This document shows, piece after piece, positions 43,704-52,868 of a DNA stretch of 64,000 bases (positions are counted from its first letter, which is position 1; each line of letters begins with the position of its first letter). The notes under the pieces are model-generated. The model searched no databases. It was not told where the DNA came from and was given only the letters and a program-made list of their open reading frames with translations. The stretch covers positions 793,090 through 857,089 of the forward strand of contig NZ_CM001977.1 of assembly GCF_000406165.1 (NCBI RefSeq). The letters run 5' to 3'. The translations under genes and the position numbers were made by a program. Origin of the DNA: Dickeya zeae NCPPB 2538 (GTDB lineage: Bacteria; Pseudomonadota; Gammaproteobacteria; Enterobacterales; Enterobacteriaceae).

Positions 43704-44585
43704 GTGAGTACGCTTGAACACTGCGTCGGCAATACGCCGTTGATCAAATTACAACGTCTGGCGGCGCATACCGGCAGCGAAATCTGGTTGAAGCTGGAGG
43801 GCAATAACCCGGCCGGGTCGGTAAAAGACAGGGCGGCGTTGTCGATGATTCAGCAGGCGGAACGCCGGGGTGAGATAGCCCCCGGAGACACGTTGATTGA
43901 GGCGACCAGCGGGAATACCGGCATTGCGCTGGCGATGGTGGCGGCGATGAAAGGTTACCGACTGCGGTTGCTGATGCCGGAAAACATGAGCCGGGAACGT
44001 CAGGATGCGATGCGTGCCTACGGGGCGGAGCTACTGTTGGTCAGCCGTGAGCAGGGGATGGAGGGCGCACGAGACCTGGCCCGGCAAATGGCACAGGCTG
44101 GCGAGGGAACGTTGCTCGATCAGTTCAATAATCCGGATAATCCGTTGGCGCATTTCACCACCACCGGCCCGGAAATCTGGCAGCAAACGCAAGGACGACT
44201 CACCCATTTTGTGTCCTGCATGGGGACCACCGGGACTATCACCGGCGTTAGCCGTTACCTGAAAAGCCAGAGCGATACGGTTTGCACTGTGGGCCTGCAA
44301 CCACAAGACGGCAGCCAGATTCCGGGGATCCGCCGCTGGTCGCCGGACTACATGCCGGGCATCTTTCAGCCACAGTTAGTTGACCGAATTATGGATATGT
44401 CGCAGCAGGAGGCGGAAAGCACCATGCAGCAACTGGCGCGGGTGGAAGGCGTTTTCTGCGGCGTCAGCTCCGGTGGGGCGGTAGCCGGGGCGTTGCGTAT
44501 CGCCGCCGAACACCCCGGCAGTCTGGTGGTGACCGTGGTGTGCGATCGCGGCGATCGCTATTTATCGACCGGTGTGTTTGGCTGA
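43704..44585 (+). CDS. cysM: Cysteine synthase B (O-acetylserine sulfhydrylase) CysM
   Basis: This 293-residue PLP enzyme makes cysteine from O-acetylserine with sulfide or thiosulfate. PLP lysine K41 is in NPAGSVKDRAAL; EATSGNTGIAL binds substrate; the Gly-rich PLP phosphate loop is CMGTTGTITG. The C-terminus FG is shorter than in E. coli, which has about ten extra residues. GTG 43704 with GGAGAGAG upstream gives the family start STLEHCVGNTPL. The usual neighbour cysPUWA is missing here; macB lies convergent 4 bp away. Confidence 0.95.
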   Translation: MSTLEHCVGNTPLIKLQRLAAHTGSEIWLKLEGNNPAGSVKDRAALSMIQQAERRGEIAPGDTLIEATSGNTGIALAMVAAMKGYRLRLLMPENMSRERQDAMRAYGAELLLVSREQGMEGARDLARQMAQAGEGTLLDQFNNPDNPLAHFTTTGPEIWQQTQGRLTHFVSCMGTTGTITGVSRYLKSQSDTVCTVGLQPQDGSQIPGIRRWSPDYMPGIFQPQLVDRIMDMSQQEAESTMQQLARVEGVFCGVSSGGAVAGALRIAAEHPGSLVVTVVCDRGDRYLSTGVFG

Positions 44586-44589
44586 CGTG

Positions 44590-46554
44590 CTACTCGCGCT
44601 CCAGCGCGTGGATCGGTTGCAGCCGTGCCGCCCGTCTGGCCGGGAAGAAGCCAAAAATCACGCCAATCAGGCTGGAACATAGAAACGCCGCCACCATGGC
44701 GGTGGCTGAATAAACGAAAGTCACACCGCTGACGTGGCTGGCGATTGCGCCAGCCAGTACCGACAGCAGCATACCCAACACGCCGCCGCACAGGCATACC
44801 AGCACTGCTTCGATTAGAAATTGCTGCATAATATCGCCGGTGCGTGCGCCGACAGCCATGCGCACACCGATCTCCCGCGTGCGCTCGGTGACAGACACCA
44901 GCATGATATTCATGACACCAATGCCACCCACAATCAGTGAGATCAGCGCGATAGCCGATACCAGTAACGTCATGGTGGCGGTCGTCTGCTGAATCGTCTG
45001 GCGAATGGTATCGGTATTCATGACGAAGAAGTCTTTGCTGCCGTGCTGACGCGTCAGGGTTTGGGTGATGCCTTGTTGTGCCACACTCAGATCAATGTTG
45101 TCTTTGACCCGAACGGTAATGCTGCGCAGGTACGACTGACCGACCATACGGCGCATGACGGTAGTATAAGGCACCCAGATGTTCAGGTTTTCATCGCTGC
45201 CGAAGCCGGACTGTTTGCGGGTGGCGACACCAATAATGCGACAGGGCAACTGGTCGAGAAAAATCACTTGTCCCAGTGGGTTCTCACCATGAGGGAACAG
45301 TGTGTCGCGGGTATTCTGGTCGATAACCGCCTCTTGCGTCAGGCGCTCGACGCTGAGCGGTGAAAACCCACGCCCTTGTGACAGGGTATAGCCGCGTACC
45401 GTGAAAAATTGCTCGCCTACGCCATTAACACTGACCGAGACGGCGTTATTGGCATAACGCAATGTGGCCGAGGTCGACACCGTGGGGGTAACGCTGTGAA
45501 TATAAGGCTGTTGCTCCAGTGGCGGTAGATCGTGACTGCGTAGCGTTTGGATAGCGGCAGAGCGCATGTCACCAAAATCTTTGCCGGGAAAAATCTCCAG
45601 CGTGCTGGTCCCCATCGCATTGATGTGTTCCAGCACCTGTTGTTGCGACCCTTTGCCGAGTGCGACCACCGAGACGACCGAGGCAATGCCGATGATGATC
45701 CCCAGCATCGTCAGGAAAGTACGCATCCGCTGTGCGTTCATGGCGCGTAACGCCATTCTGAATGCATTCTGTAACCGATCATATTCTCGGGTCAGCATCC
45801 TGCGGGTCAGTGTTCTGCCCGGTTGCGAGGGGGGAGGGGCAGTCGGACTGAGCCGTACTCCTGCGGCGGCGGTGTGGTGGTCGGCCACGATTTCGCCGTC
45901 GTGAATCTCGATGATGCGCTCGGCCTGTTGGGCGATGCGTATGTCGTGCGTCACCAGCACGATAGTATGACCTTGCTGATGTAGCTCGCGCAGGATGGAT
46001 AAGACGTCTTCGCCGCTGGCGCTGTCGAGCGCGCCAGTGGGTTCATCAGCCAGAATCACCTGACCGCCGTTGATAAGCGCCCGGGCGATACTGACACGTT
46101 GTTGCTGACCGCCTGACAGTTGGTTGGGCGTGTCCTGCAAACGCCCGGCCAGACCCAGTCTTGCCAGCAGGGCGGCGGCGCGCGCCCGGCGTTCGTGGTG
46201 GGGTTGACCGGCATAGACCGCTGGCATTTCTACATTGTCGCCGACGTTTAAATCATTTAGCAGGTGATAACGTTGGAAGATGAACCCAAAGTGCTCGCGG
46301 CGTAATGCGGCAAGCTGGTCGTCATTTCGCGTCAGGGTCGATACTCCCGCGACCTGATAGTCCCCTTGGGTGGGTTTATCCAGACACCCGAGGATATTCA
46401 TCAACGTGGATTTTCCAGACCCGGATGCGCCGACGATCGCCACCATTTCACCGGCGTTAATCGTCAAATTGATGTTTTTCAGTACATCGACGCCAAGTTC
46501 GCCGTGGGTAAAGCGGCGGTGAACCTGACGGAGTATTAGCAGCGGTGTGCTCAT
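44590..46554 (-). CDS. macB: MacB, macrolide/toxin export ABC permease
   Basis: This 654-residue inner-membrane ABC protein has an N-terminal ATPase (Walker A GASGSGKS near 42-49, LSGGQQQR signature, VILADEPTGALD) and a C-terminal four-helix permease with a large periplasmic domain. With MacA and TolC it forms a tripartite pump for macrolides, peptides or siderophore-like compounds. The last residues are HALERE. It is 3 bp after macA. The upstream, divergent two-component system suggests regulated expression. Confidence 0.95.
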   Translation of the reverse strand: MSTPLLILRQVHRRFTHGELGVDVLKNINLTINAGEMVAIVGASGSGKSTLMNILGCLDKPTQGDYQVAGVSTLTRNDDQLAALRREHFGFIFQRYHLLNDLNVGDNVEMPAVYAGQPHHERRARAAALLARLGLAGRLQDTPNQLSGGQQQRVSIARALINGGQVILADEPTGALDSASGEDVLSILRELHQQGHTIVLVTHDIRIAQQAERIIEIHDGEIVADHHTAAAGVRLSPTAPPPSQPGRTLTRRMLTREYDRLQNAFRMALRAMNAQRMRTFLTMLGIIIGIASVVSVVALGKGSQQQVLEHINAMGTSTLEIFPGKDFGDMRSAAIQTLRSHDLPPLEQQPYIHSVTPTVSTSATLRYANNAVSVSVNGVGEQFFTVRGYTLSQGRGFSPLSVERLTQEAVIDQNTRDTLFPHGENPLGQVIFLDQLPCRIIGVATRKQSGFGSDENLNIWVPYTTVMRRMVGQSYLRSITVRVKDNIDLSVAQQGITQTLTRQHGSKDFFVMNTDTIRQTIQQTTATMTLLVSAIALISLIVGGIGVMNIMLVSVTERTREIGVRMAVGARTGDIMQQFLIEAVLVCLCGGVLGMLLSVLAGAIASHVSGVTFVYSATAMVAAFLCSSLIGVIFGFFPARRAARLQPIHALERE

Positions 46555-46557
46555 GAC

Positions 46558-47775
46558 TTAAAACCCCATCGGTGGCGGCGGTGACGAGCTACGGTTACTG
46601 TCGCTGGCTAATTGCTGGCTTATCACGACCTCTTCACCGGGTTGTACGCCGGACAGCAACTGGATATACGCGCTGTCGCTGATGCCGGGCGTGACTTCGC
46701 GCCATTGTGGTGGGCTTTGTGGCCGAACGACCTGAACAAACCATTTATCCTGACGATGTTGCAACGCACTGATCGGCACCACCGTGGCGTGTTTCGCTTC
46801 GGACAAGAGAATGTAGACTTGTGCAGTCATGGAAATACGCAAGGTTTCATCCGGATTGGCGACATCGAATAACCCGTTGTAGTAGATGGCGGAACTGGAG
46901 GAACTGCTGCTGGTGCTACTGCTGCTGGTTCGGCTACTGCTGGTACTGCTGCTGTCGCTGCTGATGGATTCTGGCGCGGGTTCAATCGCGCGTAGCACCG
47001 CCTGATAACGCTGACGCGGATTGCCGAGAATCGTGAACCAGACCGGCATACCGGTTTTGACGTTGATAACGTCGGCTTCTGATATTTTGGCCTCGATAGT
47101 CATGGTGTCGAGGCTGGCTATTTTGGCGATGGTCGGCGCGCTTTGCACCGCGTTAACGGTCTGCCCTTGCTCGACCGGCAGCGCCACTACCGTGCCCGCT
47201 ATCGGCGAGACGATCTTGGTGTAGGCCAGATTAACCTGTGCGGTATTCACGGCGATATTCGCCCGCACAATTTGCGCCTCCAGCGCGTGGATATCAGCCT
47301 GGGTTGCTTCGAGCGTCGTTTGGGCGCTGTCGTAATCGGCCTGTACCCCAACGCCGGTTTGCATCAGGCGTTGCTGGCGTTGCCAGTTACGCTGGTTGTT
47401 GCGTAGCGTTGCCAGTTTGGAGGCCAACTGCGCCTGAATATTATCCAGCGCCGCTTTGCTGTCTTGCAGGGTGTTTTGTTGCGTCAGATCGTCGATGTCG
47501 GCCAGCAACTGGCCCTGTTTTACCTTATCGCCCAGCGCAACGTGCAGGGCTTTAATTTGCCCGGAAACCTGCGCGCCGACGCTAACCAGCTTGCGGGCAT
47601 TCACCGTACCGTCGGCCAGAACCGTTTGTTGCAGGTCACGAATATCCACCGCGGCCGTAATATAATTTCGTGCGGGCGCAGGTCGGGAAAGAAGTATGGC
47701 GGCGAAGACAGCGATGGCGACAGGTAACAATAGCAGCCACCAGACCCGGCGACCGGTACCAAGAGGAGATTTCAT
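46558..47775 (-). CDS. macA: MacA, periplasmic adaptor of the MacAB pump
   Basis: This 405-residue membrane-fusion protein has an N-terminal membrane anchor (about 12-30), coiled-coil hairpin (about 95-180), lipoyl and beta-barrel domains. It links MacB to TolC. Start ATG 47775 follows an in-frame TTG by one codon. Unusual is a serine-rich stretch at residues 270-295 (SISSDSSSTSSSRTSSSS and more), absent from E. coli MacA. It lies between the beta-barrel and membrane-proximal parts and is encoded by an imperfect CTG/CTA-type triplet repeat. MacA precedes macB in one operon. Confidence 0.94.
   Translation of the reverse strand: MKSPLGTGRRVWWLLLLPVAIAVFAAILLSRPAPARNYITAAVDIRDLQQTVLADGTVNARKLVSVGAQVSGQIKALHVALGDKVKQGQLLADIDDLTQQNTLQDSKAALDNIQAQLASKLATLRNNQRNWQRQQRLMQTGVGVQADYDSAQTTLEATQADIHALEAQIVRANIAVNTAQVNLAYTKIVSPIAGTVVALPVEQGQTVNAVQSAPTIAKIASLDTMTIEAKISEADVINVKTGMPVWFTILGNPRQRYQAVLRAIEPAPESISSDSSSTSSSRTSSSSTSSSSSSSAIYYNGLFDVANPDETLRISMTAQVYILLSEAKHATVVPISALQHRQDKWFVQVVRPQSPPQWREVTPGISDSAYIQLLSGVQPGEEVVISQQLASDSNRSSSPPPPMGF
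46891..46968 (-). repeat. Low-complexity serine-codon repeat inside macA
   Basis: 78 bp encode 26 residues, nearly all Ser with a few Thr, Asp and Arg. The codons AGC, AGT and TCC alternate, giving an imperfect triplet repeat that could vary in length between strains by slippage. Confidence 0.85.
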
Positions 47776-48002
47776 CAAAACGAACGCATCCTTGACTGAA
47801 TAAATTGCCGATACAACGAACGTGGGCAGTACACGTGGCGTATCACTGACGAGTGAAATCAGGGCTGGGTATAATTTACCTGTCCTTCAGCTTTACCGGC
47901 GTTATGTTTTGAACGGCAAAAGGTAAGGATTCCGTAAATACTGCTGCGCAGATTGCGACCAGCCCTGACAATAAGGGCGGTAATAATGCATGGGAAGAAC
48001 GT

Positions 48003-48683
48003 ATGAAAATTTTACTGGTAGACGATGACGCTGAACTGGGGAACATGTTGTGTGAATACCTCACGGCGGAGGGATTTAGTACTTCACAGGTCATGACCGG
48101 CAAGGAAGGGATCGACGGCGCCATGTCCAGTCAGTATACCGCGATGATTTTGGACATCATGTTGCCTGACATGAGCGGGATTGACGTGCTGCGGCAAGTA
48201 CGTCGGAATCACGCGATTCCCATCATTATGCTGACGGCCAAAGGCGACAATATCGATCGCGTCATTGGGCTGGAAATGGGGGCGGATGATTATGTGCCGA
48301 AACCCTGTTATCCACGGGAGCTGGTAGCGCGTTTGCGCGCGGTGCTACGCCGTTATGAAGACAAGTCGGAAAAAAGTGAAGACGCCGGGACAGTCAGTTA
48401 TGGCGACCTGGTGGTGTGCCCGTCTACCCGCAGCAGCGAGTGGCGTGGCAAGGTGTTTGATCTCACTGCGTCGGAATTCAATCTGCTGGAGCTGCTGATG
48501 CGCTCGTCGAGCCGGGTCGTGACCAAGGATGAACTGTCGGAGAAATGTCTGGGGCGGCGCCGTGAGGCCTATGACCGCAGCGTGGATGTCCACATCAGTA
48601 ATATTCGTCAGAAACTGGCCGCGTTGGATGAGTGTAACCTGACCATCGAGACCGTGCGCAGCGTTGGTTATCGGATCCGTTAA
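48003..48683 (+). CDS. OmpR-family response regulator (CpxR-like)
   Basis: This 226-residue regulator has a receiver domain with phospho-acceptor D51 (ILDIMLPD) and K100 (YVPKPC), and a C-terminal winged helix (about 132-226, FDLTASEFNLLELLMRSS; SVDVHISNIRQKL). The sequence is nearest the CpxR branch, but this locus differs from the classical cpxRA-cpxP and probably is a paralogue. Its stop overlaps the kinase start (TAATG). It is divergent from macAB across 227 bp, so macAB is a likely target. ATG at 48003 has a GGGAAG ribosome site. Confidence 0.9.
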   Translation: MKILLVDDDAELGNMLCEYLTAEGFSTSQVMTGKEGIDGAMSSQYTAMILDIMLPDMSGIDVLRQVRRNHAIPIIMLTAKGDNIDRVIGLEMGADDYVPKPCYPRELVARLRAVLRRYEDKSEKSEDAGTVSYGDLVVCPSTRSSEWRGKVFDLTASEFNLLELLMRSSSRVVTKDELSEKCLGRRREAYDRSVDVHISNIRQKLAALDECNLTIETVRSVGYRIR

Positions 48684-50110
48684 TGATGCATGGAAGGTTG
48701 TTCTGGAAGATTCTGCTGGGGCTGTGGCTGACGTTTTTCGTCATTTCGCAGCTATTGTGGGTGGGTTTCTCATTTTACGGCGAGCGCCCCGAGCCGCCGG
48801 AAATGCGTCAGGTCAAATACACCGCGTCCTTTCAAATGGCATTGGCGGTACAGGCGTTGCGTCAGGGGGGAATGGCTGAGCTCGGGCGCACGCTGGCCGA
48901 CTGGCCGAAGAACGAGCGTGTTTATATCAATGTGTCGGTGGTCGGTGATAACGACGAGCCGACTGGTACTCCCGAGCCATTGCCGGGCATGGGAATGCCG
49001 GATGAGCCACCCCACCCCGGCAGAGAGGGCTTCGGGCCTCCGCCAGAGCCAGGAAGGTTCTCCGACCGAGCGGATCGCGCGTTGCAGCAGGCTGTGGACG
49101 GCCCTGACGGGCAGCGTTATCGGGTGAGTTTTGATATCGAGCGCTGGCGGCATGATGTGATGCCGAAGGAGCCCCCGGCGTCGCTACCGTTTTTCCTGCA
49201 TTTGCCGCCGCCGATGATCTGGATTGGCGCGCTGGGCGGATTACTGTTTAGCGCTATGTTGGCATGGAATCTGGCACGCCCGCTTGGGCGGTTGCGGGCG
49301 AGTTTCGAACAGGTGGCGCAAGGCGACCTGTCGGTACGGCTTTATCCGTCGATGCGGCGTCGTCATGATGAGATTGGCGATGTGGCCCGGGATTTTGACG
49401 CGATGGTCGGCCGTTTGTCGATACTGGTGAGTGCGCGCGAGCAACTGCTGCACGACGTCTCCCATGAGTTACGATCGCCGCTGGCCCGGCTACAACTGGC
49501 GATAGGGCTGGCGCGCCAGAACCCCGACAACGTAGAAAACGCCTTACAGCGTATTGAGCGTGAAGCCGAACGCATGGATAAGATGATAGGCGAGGTGTTG
49601 ACGCTCTCCCGTGCTGAGAACCATATGGCCAACAGTCATGCCGTCAATAGTGACGAGTATTTTGACCTGCTCGGGTTAGTGAACGCGGTGGTCAACGATG
49701 CCCGCTATGAAGCGCAGGTGCCGGGAGTCGATATTGCGTTAAGCCCCGGCGATTATGACGATTATACCGTTAAGGGTTCGGCGGAATTGATGCGGCATGC
49801 CCTGGACAACATCATCCGTAATGCACTGCGCTTCTCTTCACGCGGCCAACAGGTGCTGGTGACCTTGTCCCGGGATGAGAAAGAGTGGTGCATCGGCGTG
49901 GCCGATAGTGGCCCGGGAGTGGATGAGAGTAAGCTCTCCAGCATTTTCGACCCGTTTATGCGTATCGATTCGCCGCAGTCGGGCAAAGGGTATGGGCTGG
50001 GGCTGGCGATCGCCCGCAAGGCGGTGGTGGCGCATGGCGGCCGGATTGAGGCGGAGAATCGTCAGCAGGGCGGATTACAGATTCATATCTGCATTCCATG
50101 CTGGCAGTAG
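48683..50110 (+). CDS. Sensor histidine kinase (CpxA-like) with Pro-rich periplasmic loop
   Basis: This 475-residue kinase has two transmembrane helices (about 10-30 and 175-195), a HAMP linker, an H-box HDVSHELRSPLARLQ and a HATPase domain with DNIIRNALRF, GVADSGPGVD and GLGLAIARKAV. The periplasmic domain (31-173) contains a Pro/Gly/Met-rich segment (around 92-122) not usual for CpxA. A second ATG at 48686 is equally possible as the start. Co-transcribed with the response regulator. Signal unknown; envelope stress or peptides exported by MacAB are guesses. Confidence 0.9.
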   Translation: MMHGRLFWKILLGLWLTFFVISQLLWVGFSFYGERPEPPEMRQVKYTASFQMALAVQALRQGGMAELGRTLADWPKNERVYINVSVVGDNDEPTGTPEPLPGMGMPDEPPHPGREGFGPPPEPGRFSDRADRALQQAVDGPDGQRYRVSFDIERWRHDVMPKEPPASLPFFLHLPPPMIWIGALGGLLFSAMLAWNLARPLGRLRASFEQVAQGDLSVRLYPSMRRRHDEIGDVARDFDAMVGRLSILVSAREQLLHDVSHELRSPLARLQLAIGLARQNPDNVENALQRIEREAERMDKMIGEVLTLSRAENHMANSHAVNSDEYFDLLGLVNAVVNDARYEAQVPGVDIALSPGDYDDYTVKGSAELMRHALDNIIRNALRFSSRGQQVLVTLSRDEKEWCIGVADSGPGVDESKLSSIFDPFMRIDSPQSGKGYGLGLAIARKAVVAHGGRIEAENRQQGGLQIHICIPCWQ

Positions 50111-50218
50111 TGGCTTACTGATCCTTGTAGCGAATTGACGCCAAAACAGTCGCTGCCCTGTGGTGATTTGGCGTCCTGAGTCGTTTGTCGGCGGTGAGGC
50201 TCACCACTCAGCGCGTGG

Positions 50219-51181
50219 TTAATTACCATGAAATAAGGGGGGACGGCCTTCGGCTTGTGCAGCCATGCCTTCAATAAAATCCTTGGTGCGATAAAGCGCA
50301 CTGTACTGTGCACCGAGTTGGGCGAAGGCGATGGCCTCACTGGAATCAATGGCCAGATGCGCCGATGCCAGCGTAGTTTGTATGCCGATGGGGCCGCATG
50401 TCGCGATTTTGTTGGCGATAGCAATGGCTCTGTCTAGCGTAGCCTGAGGCGTCTTGGCGATCTCTTGTAATATTCCCATACGATAGGCATCTTCCGCTCC
50501 CCAATGCTCCCCTGTCAGCATGAATCGCATGGCATTGCCCCAGCCAGCTTCGCGTACGAATCGAACGGTGGAGCCGCCCCCAGGAAAACGTCCGTGGGAG
50601 TTTTCATCCTGACCAAACCTCGTATCGGCTGCCGCAACCCGGATGTCTGCTGACAAGAAGAGCTCGTGGGCCATATTCCATGTGTCGCCGTGCACGGCAG
50701 CGATGAGCGGTTTGGCGCGCCGGGTCGGGCCGTAATTAAGTGGACTGATGACGTGAGTCAGGCCGGCCAGAATATTTCCGTTGCTATTGACGGTGGCTTT
50801 GTAGGCATCCACATCGATACCCCGGGAAAAATGGTCCCCGTGACCGAATAAGATCGCTACCCGCAGAGAAGAATCATGATCGTAGTCGTATATGGCTCTT
50901 GCCAGTGCCTGAAATGTTGCAGGATCGATACGGTTGTGGACGGCAGGGCGATTGAGCCCCAATAACACGATTTGCCCCCGGCGTTCGATCGATAATTTGG
51001 TGTTTGGTTCTGGTGGAACTTCAGCAAGGGTTGTTGGTTGCGTCGCTGTTTCTGTTGTGGGGGAGGGCGTCTGTTCCGCACCAAGTGCAGATGTCGCCAT
51101 TGCCATTGTCGGTACGGCGGCGGCGAGGGTAGCTGTTGCCTTAATCAATGTACGGCGCGTTAAATCAAGTTTTTCTTCCAC
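50219..51181 (-). CDS. Tat-exported crotonase-fold (enoyl-CoA hydratase/isomerase-like) protein
   Basis: This 320-residue protein starts with a twin-arginine signal (LTRRTLIKATATLAAAV, residues about 7-23) ending near ALGA-EQ, then a Pro/Thr-rich linker. A crotonase domain follows (about 62-310). FGHGDHFSRGIDVDAY and GDTWNMAHELFLSADIRVAA fit the oxyanion-hole regions; DENSHGRFPGGGSTVRF replaces the usual catalytic Glu segment. Crotonases normally act on CoA esters in the cytoplasm, so export is unusual. Divergent from an HxlR regulator. Function unknown. Confidence 0.8.
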   Translation of the reverse strand: MEEKLDLTRRTLIKATATLAAAVPTMAMATSALGAEQTPSPTTETATQPTTLAEVPPEPNTKLSIERRGQIVLLGLNRPAVHNRIDPATFQALARAIYDYDHDSSLRVAILFGHGDHFSRGIDVDAYKATVNSNGNILAGLTHVISPLNYGPTRRAKPLIAAVHGDTWNMAHELFLSADIRVAAADTRFGQDENSHGRFPGGGSTVRFVREAGWGNAMRFMLTGEHWGAEDAYRMGILQEIAKTPQATLDRAIAIANKIATCGPIGIQTTLASAHLAIDSSEAIAFAQLGAQYSALYRTKDFIEGMAAQAEGRPPLFHGN

Positions 51182-51640
51182 TTATTACGCTCCAGTTTGG
51201 GTTGCCTGCCATGTCCGGTGAGCATCATTAGACGGTCGACGCGTCGTTGACGCTTACAGATAAACCCGAATATTAAAAAGCCCTGGTGTATGGCAAAGAA
51301 TCACCAGGCAGTCCTGAGACTGGTGCTGGTGGGGGAATGACGTTGGTTGTCTTGTGCGACAGCAAGTGTCAGCGCCTCTGTCTGGGGCGCTGCCGTGATC
51401 ATGGTGGTGAGATAGGATCACTTTATGACATCAACCCGCCGAAGCATCAGTACACATAGTTAATCTTATAATAAGAGTTACTGGTCACGCAAGCACCTGC
51501 CAGAATATTGAGTCTGCGGTGATCACTCCTGGAATGGCCTGAGATTGCAGGCTGGCGCGGTCTAAATAAGGTTTTGCTGTTGATAGGGTGATTTCTATAA
51601 TTAGCGTTTTATGCAAGGTGTCGGATTGGGGATAGGGCTT
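51182..51640. other. Divergent region crotonase gene / HxlR gene
   Basis: 460 bp containing the promoters of both genes and presumably an operator for the HxlR regulator. No gene is supported. I could not identify a clear palindrome by eye. Confidence 0.5.
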
Positions 51641-52195
51641 ATGCGTTCGAAAGGTTTTGATGGAATGGTGTGTTCAATTGCTGGCGTTATGGCCGCAATT
51701 GGCGATCGCTGGGGGCTGTTAATCCTGCGTGATCTTATCTTTGGCATTAGCCGATATGACGAGCTACGTCAATCATCCGGCGTCACCAATGCGACATTGA
51801 GCGATCGACTCAAGCACCTCGAGGCCCATGGTCTGATTGAGCGGCGGCGCTATCAAGTCAATCCTGAACGATTTGAATACCTTCTAACTCCCCATGGTTG
51901 GCAACTTGCGCCGATCATGGTGATGCTCTCTCAGATTGGCGATCGCTTAGGTCTATCCGGCGCTTCAGCGCCGCCGTTAAAATTTGTGAATCGGAAAACC
52001 GGTGCCGATGTGCGCTGGAGCTTCATCGATCAGAACACCGGTGAGCTGCTGAGCGGTGAGGATATTGCCTTTGAAGAAGGGCCAGGGGCGGATGATTTGG
52101 TGCGCTGGCGACTTTCTCACACCAATCGCCGCTATGAAAGTGATACCACGACGCTCTTGGAGGACGACTTAGTCTCTGAGCCTAAGACTAAATGA
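51641..52195 (+). CDS. HxlR-family transcriptional regulator
   Basis: This 184-residue winged-helix regulator has the HxlR core near its N-terminus: CSIAGVMAAIGDRWGLLILR, FGISRYDELRQSSGVTNATL and SDRLKHLEAHGLIERR. A C-terminal extension (about 110-184, with GADVRWSFIDQNTGELLS) is longer than in minimal HxlR proteins. I prefer ATG 51641 because GGGGATAGGG precedes it; ATG 51611 would add ten residues. Divergent from the Tat crotonase gene, its probable target. HxlR proteins often sense aldehydes or quinones through a conserved cysteine, here Cys in MVCSIAG. Confidence 0.85.
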   Translation: MRSKGFDGMVCSIAGVMAAIGDRWGLLILRDLIFGISRYDELRQSSGVTNATLSDRLKHLEAHGLIERRRYQVNPERFEYLLTPHGWQLAPIMVMLSQIGDRLGLSGASAPPLKFVNRKTGADVRWSFIDQNTGELLSGEDIAFEEGPGADDLVRWRLSHTNRRYESDTTTLLEDDLVSEPKTK

Positions 52196-52231
52196 GCAGG
52201 ATACAGCTATAAAAGAAGCCGCCAAATAAGC

Positions 52232-52266
52232 AAAAAAACGCCGCAACATTTATTTGTTGCGGCGTT
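52232..52266 (-). terminator. Terminator of the crr-ptsI-ptsH operon
   Basis: A perfect 12-bp stem AACGCCGCAACA / TGTTGCGGCGTT (52237-52248, 52255-52266) is followed on the leftward strand by a run of T (complement of 52232-52238). Confidence 0.93.
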
Positions 52267-52317
52267 CTTAAAGGATCAATGCGTGATGCATTGCACCTAC
52301 AGGCGCATGAGGGTCGG

Positions 52318-52827
52318 TTATTTCTTGATACGAATAACCGGGGTTTCCCCCACAACCACGGTGCCGCTCAGCTTAGTCAGTTCTTTAATCTCATCCATGT
52401 TAGAGATAACAACTGGCGTCAGAGTGGACTTGGCTTTCTCTTCCAGCAACGGCAGATCAAATTCGATCACCACGTCGCCTTTTTTGACACGCTGTCCTTC
52501 TTCGGCGATGCGTTTAAAGCCTTCGCCTTTCAGTTCAACGGTATCAATACCGAAGTGAACGAACAGTTCGATACCCGTGTCTGATTCAATAGAAAAAGCA
52601 TGGTTGGTTTCGAAGATTTTACCGATGGTGCCATCGACCGGCGCAACCATCTTGTTACCGCTAGGTTTGATAGCGATACCATCGCCGACGATCTTCTCAG
52701 CGAAGACAACATCAGGCACGTCTTCGATATTGACGATTTCACCGGATAACGGGGCAATGATTTCGATGCTGCCGGTTTCTTTCTTGTCATCAGAAACCAG
52801 AGATTTCAGTTTATCGAACAAACCCAT
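52318..52827 (-). CDS. crr: Glucose-specific PTS component EIIA(Glc)
   Basis: This 169-residue cytoplasmic PTS protein accepts phosphate from HPr at H91 (ELFVHFGID), assisted by H76 (ETNHAF), exactly as in E. coli. It passes it to glucose permease and controls adenylate cyclase and inducer exclusion. It is last in ptsH-ptsI-crr, 41 bp after ptsI, and followed by a strong terminator. Confidence 0.98.
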   Translation of the reverse strand: MGLFDKLKSLVSDDKKETGSIEIIAPLSGEIVNIEDVPDVVFAEKIVGDGIAIKPSGNKMVAPVDGTIGKIFETNHAFSIESDTGIELFVHFGIDTVELKGEGFKRIAEEGQRVKKGDVVIEFDLPLLEEKAKSTLTPVVISNMDEIKELTKLSGTVVVGETPVIRIKK

Positions 52828-52868
52828 GATTTTCTCCTAAGCATTAATATTGGGTCAGCACAGCGGTA

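Noticed and set aside
46891..46968. CTG/CTA-type repeat as a CRISPR or VNTR locus
   Set aside because: It is an in-frame serine-codon stretch inside macA, not spaced repeats.
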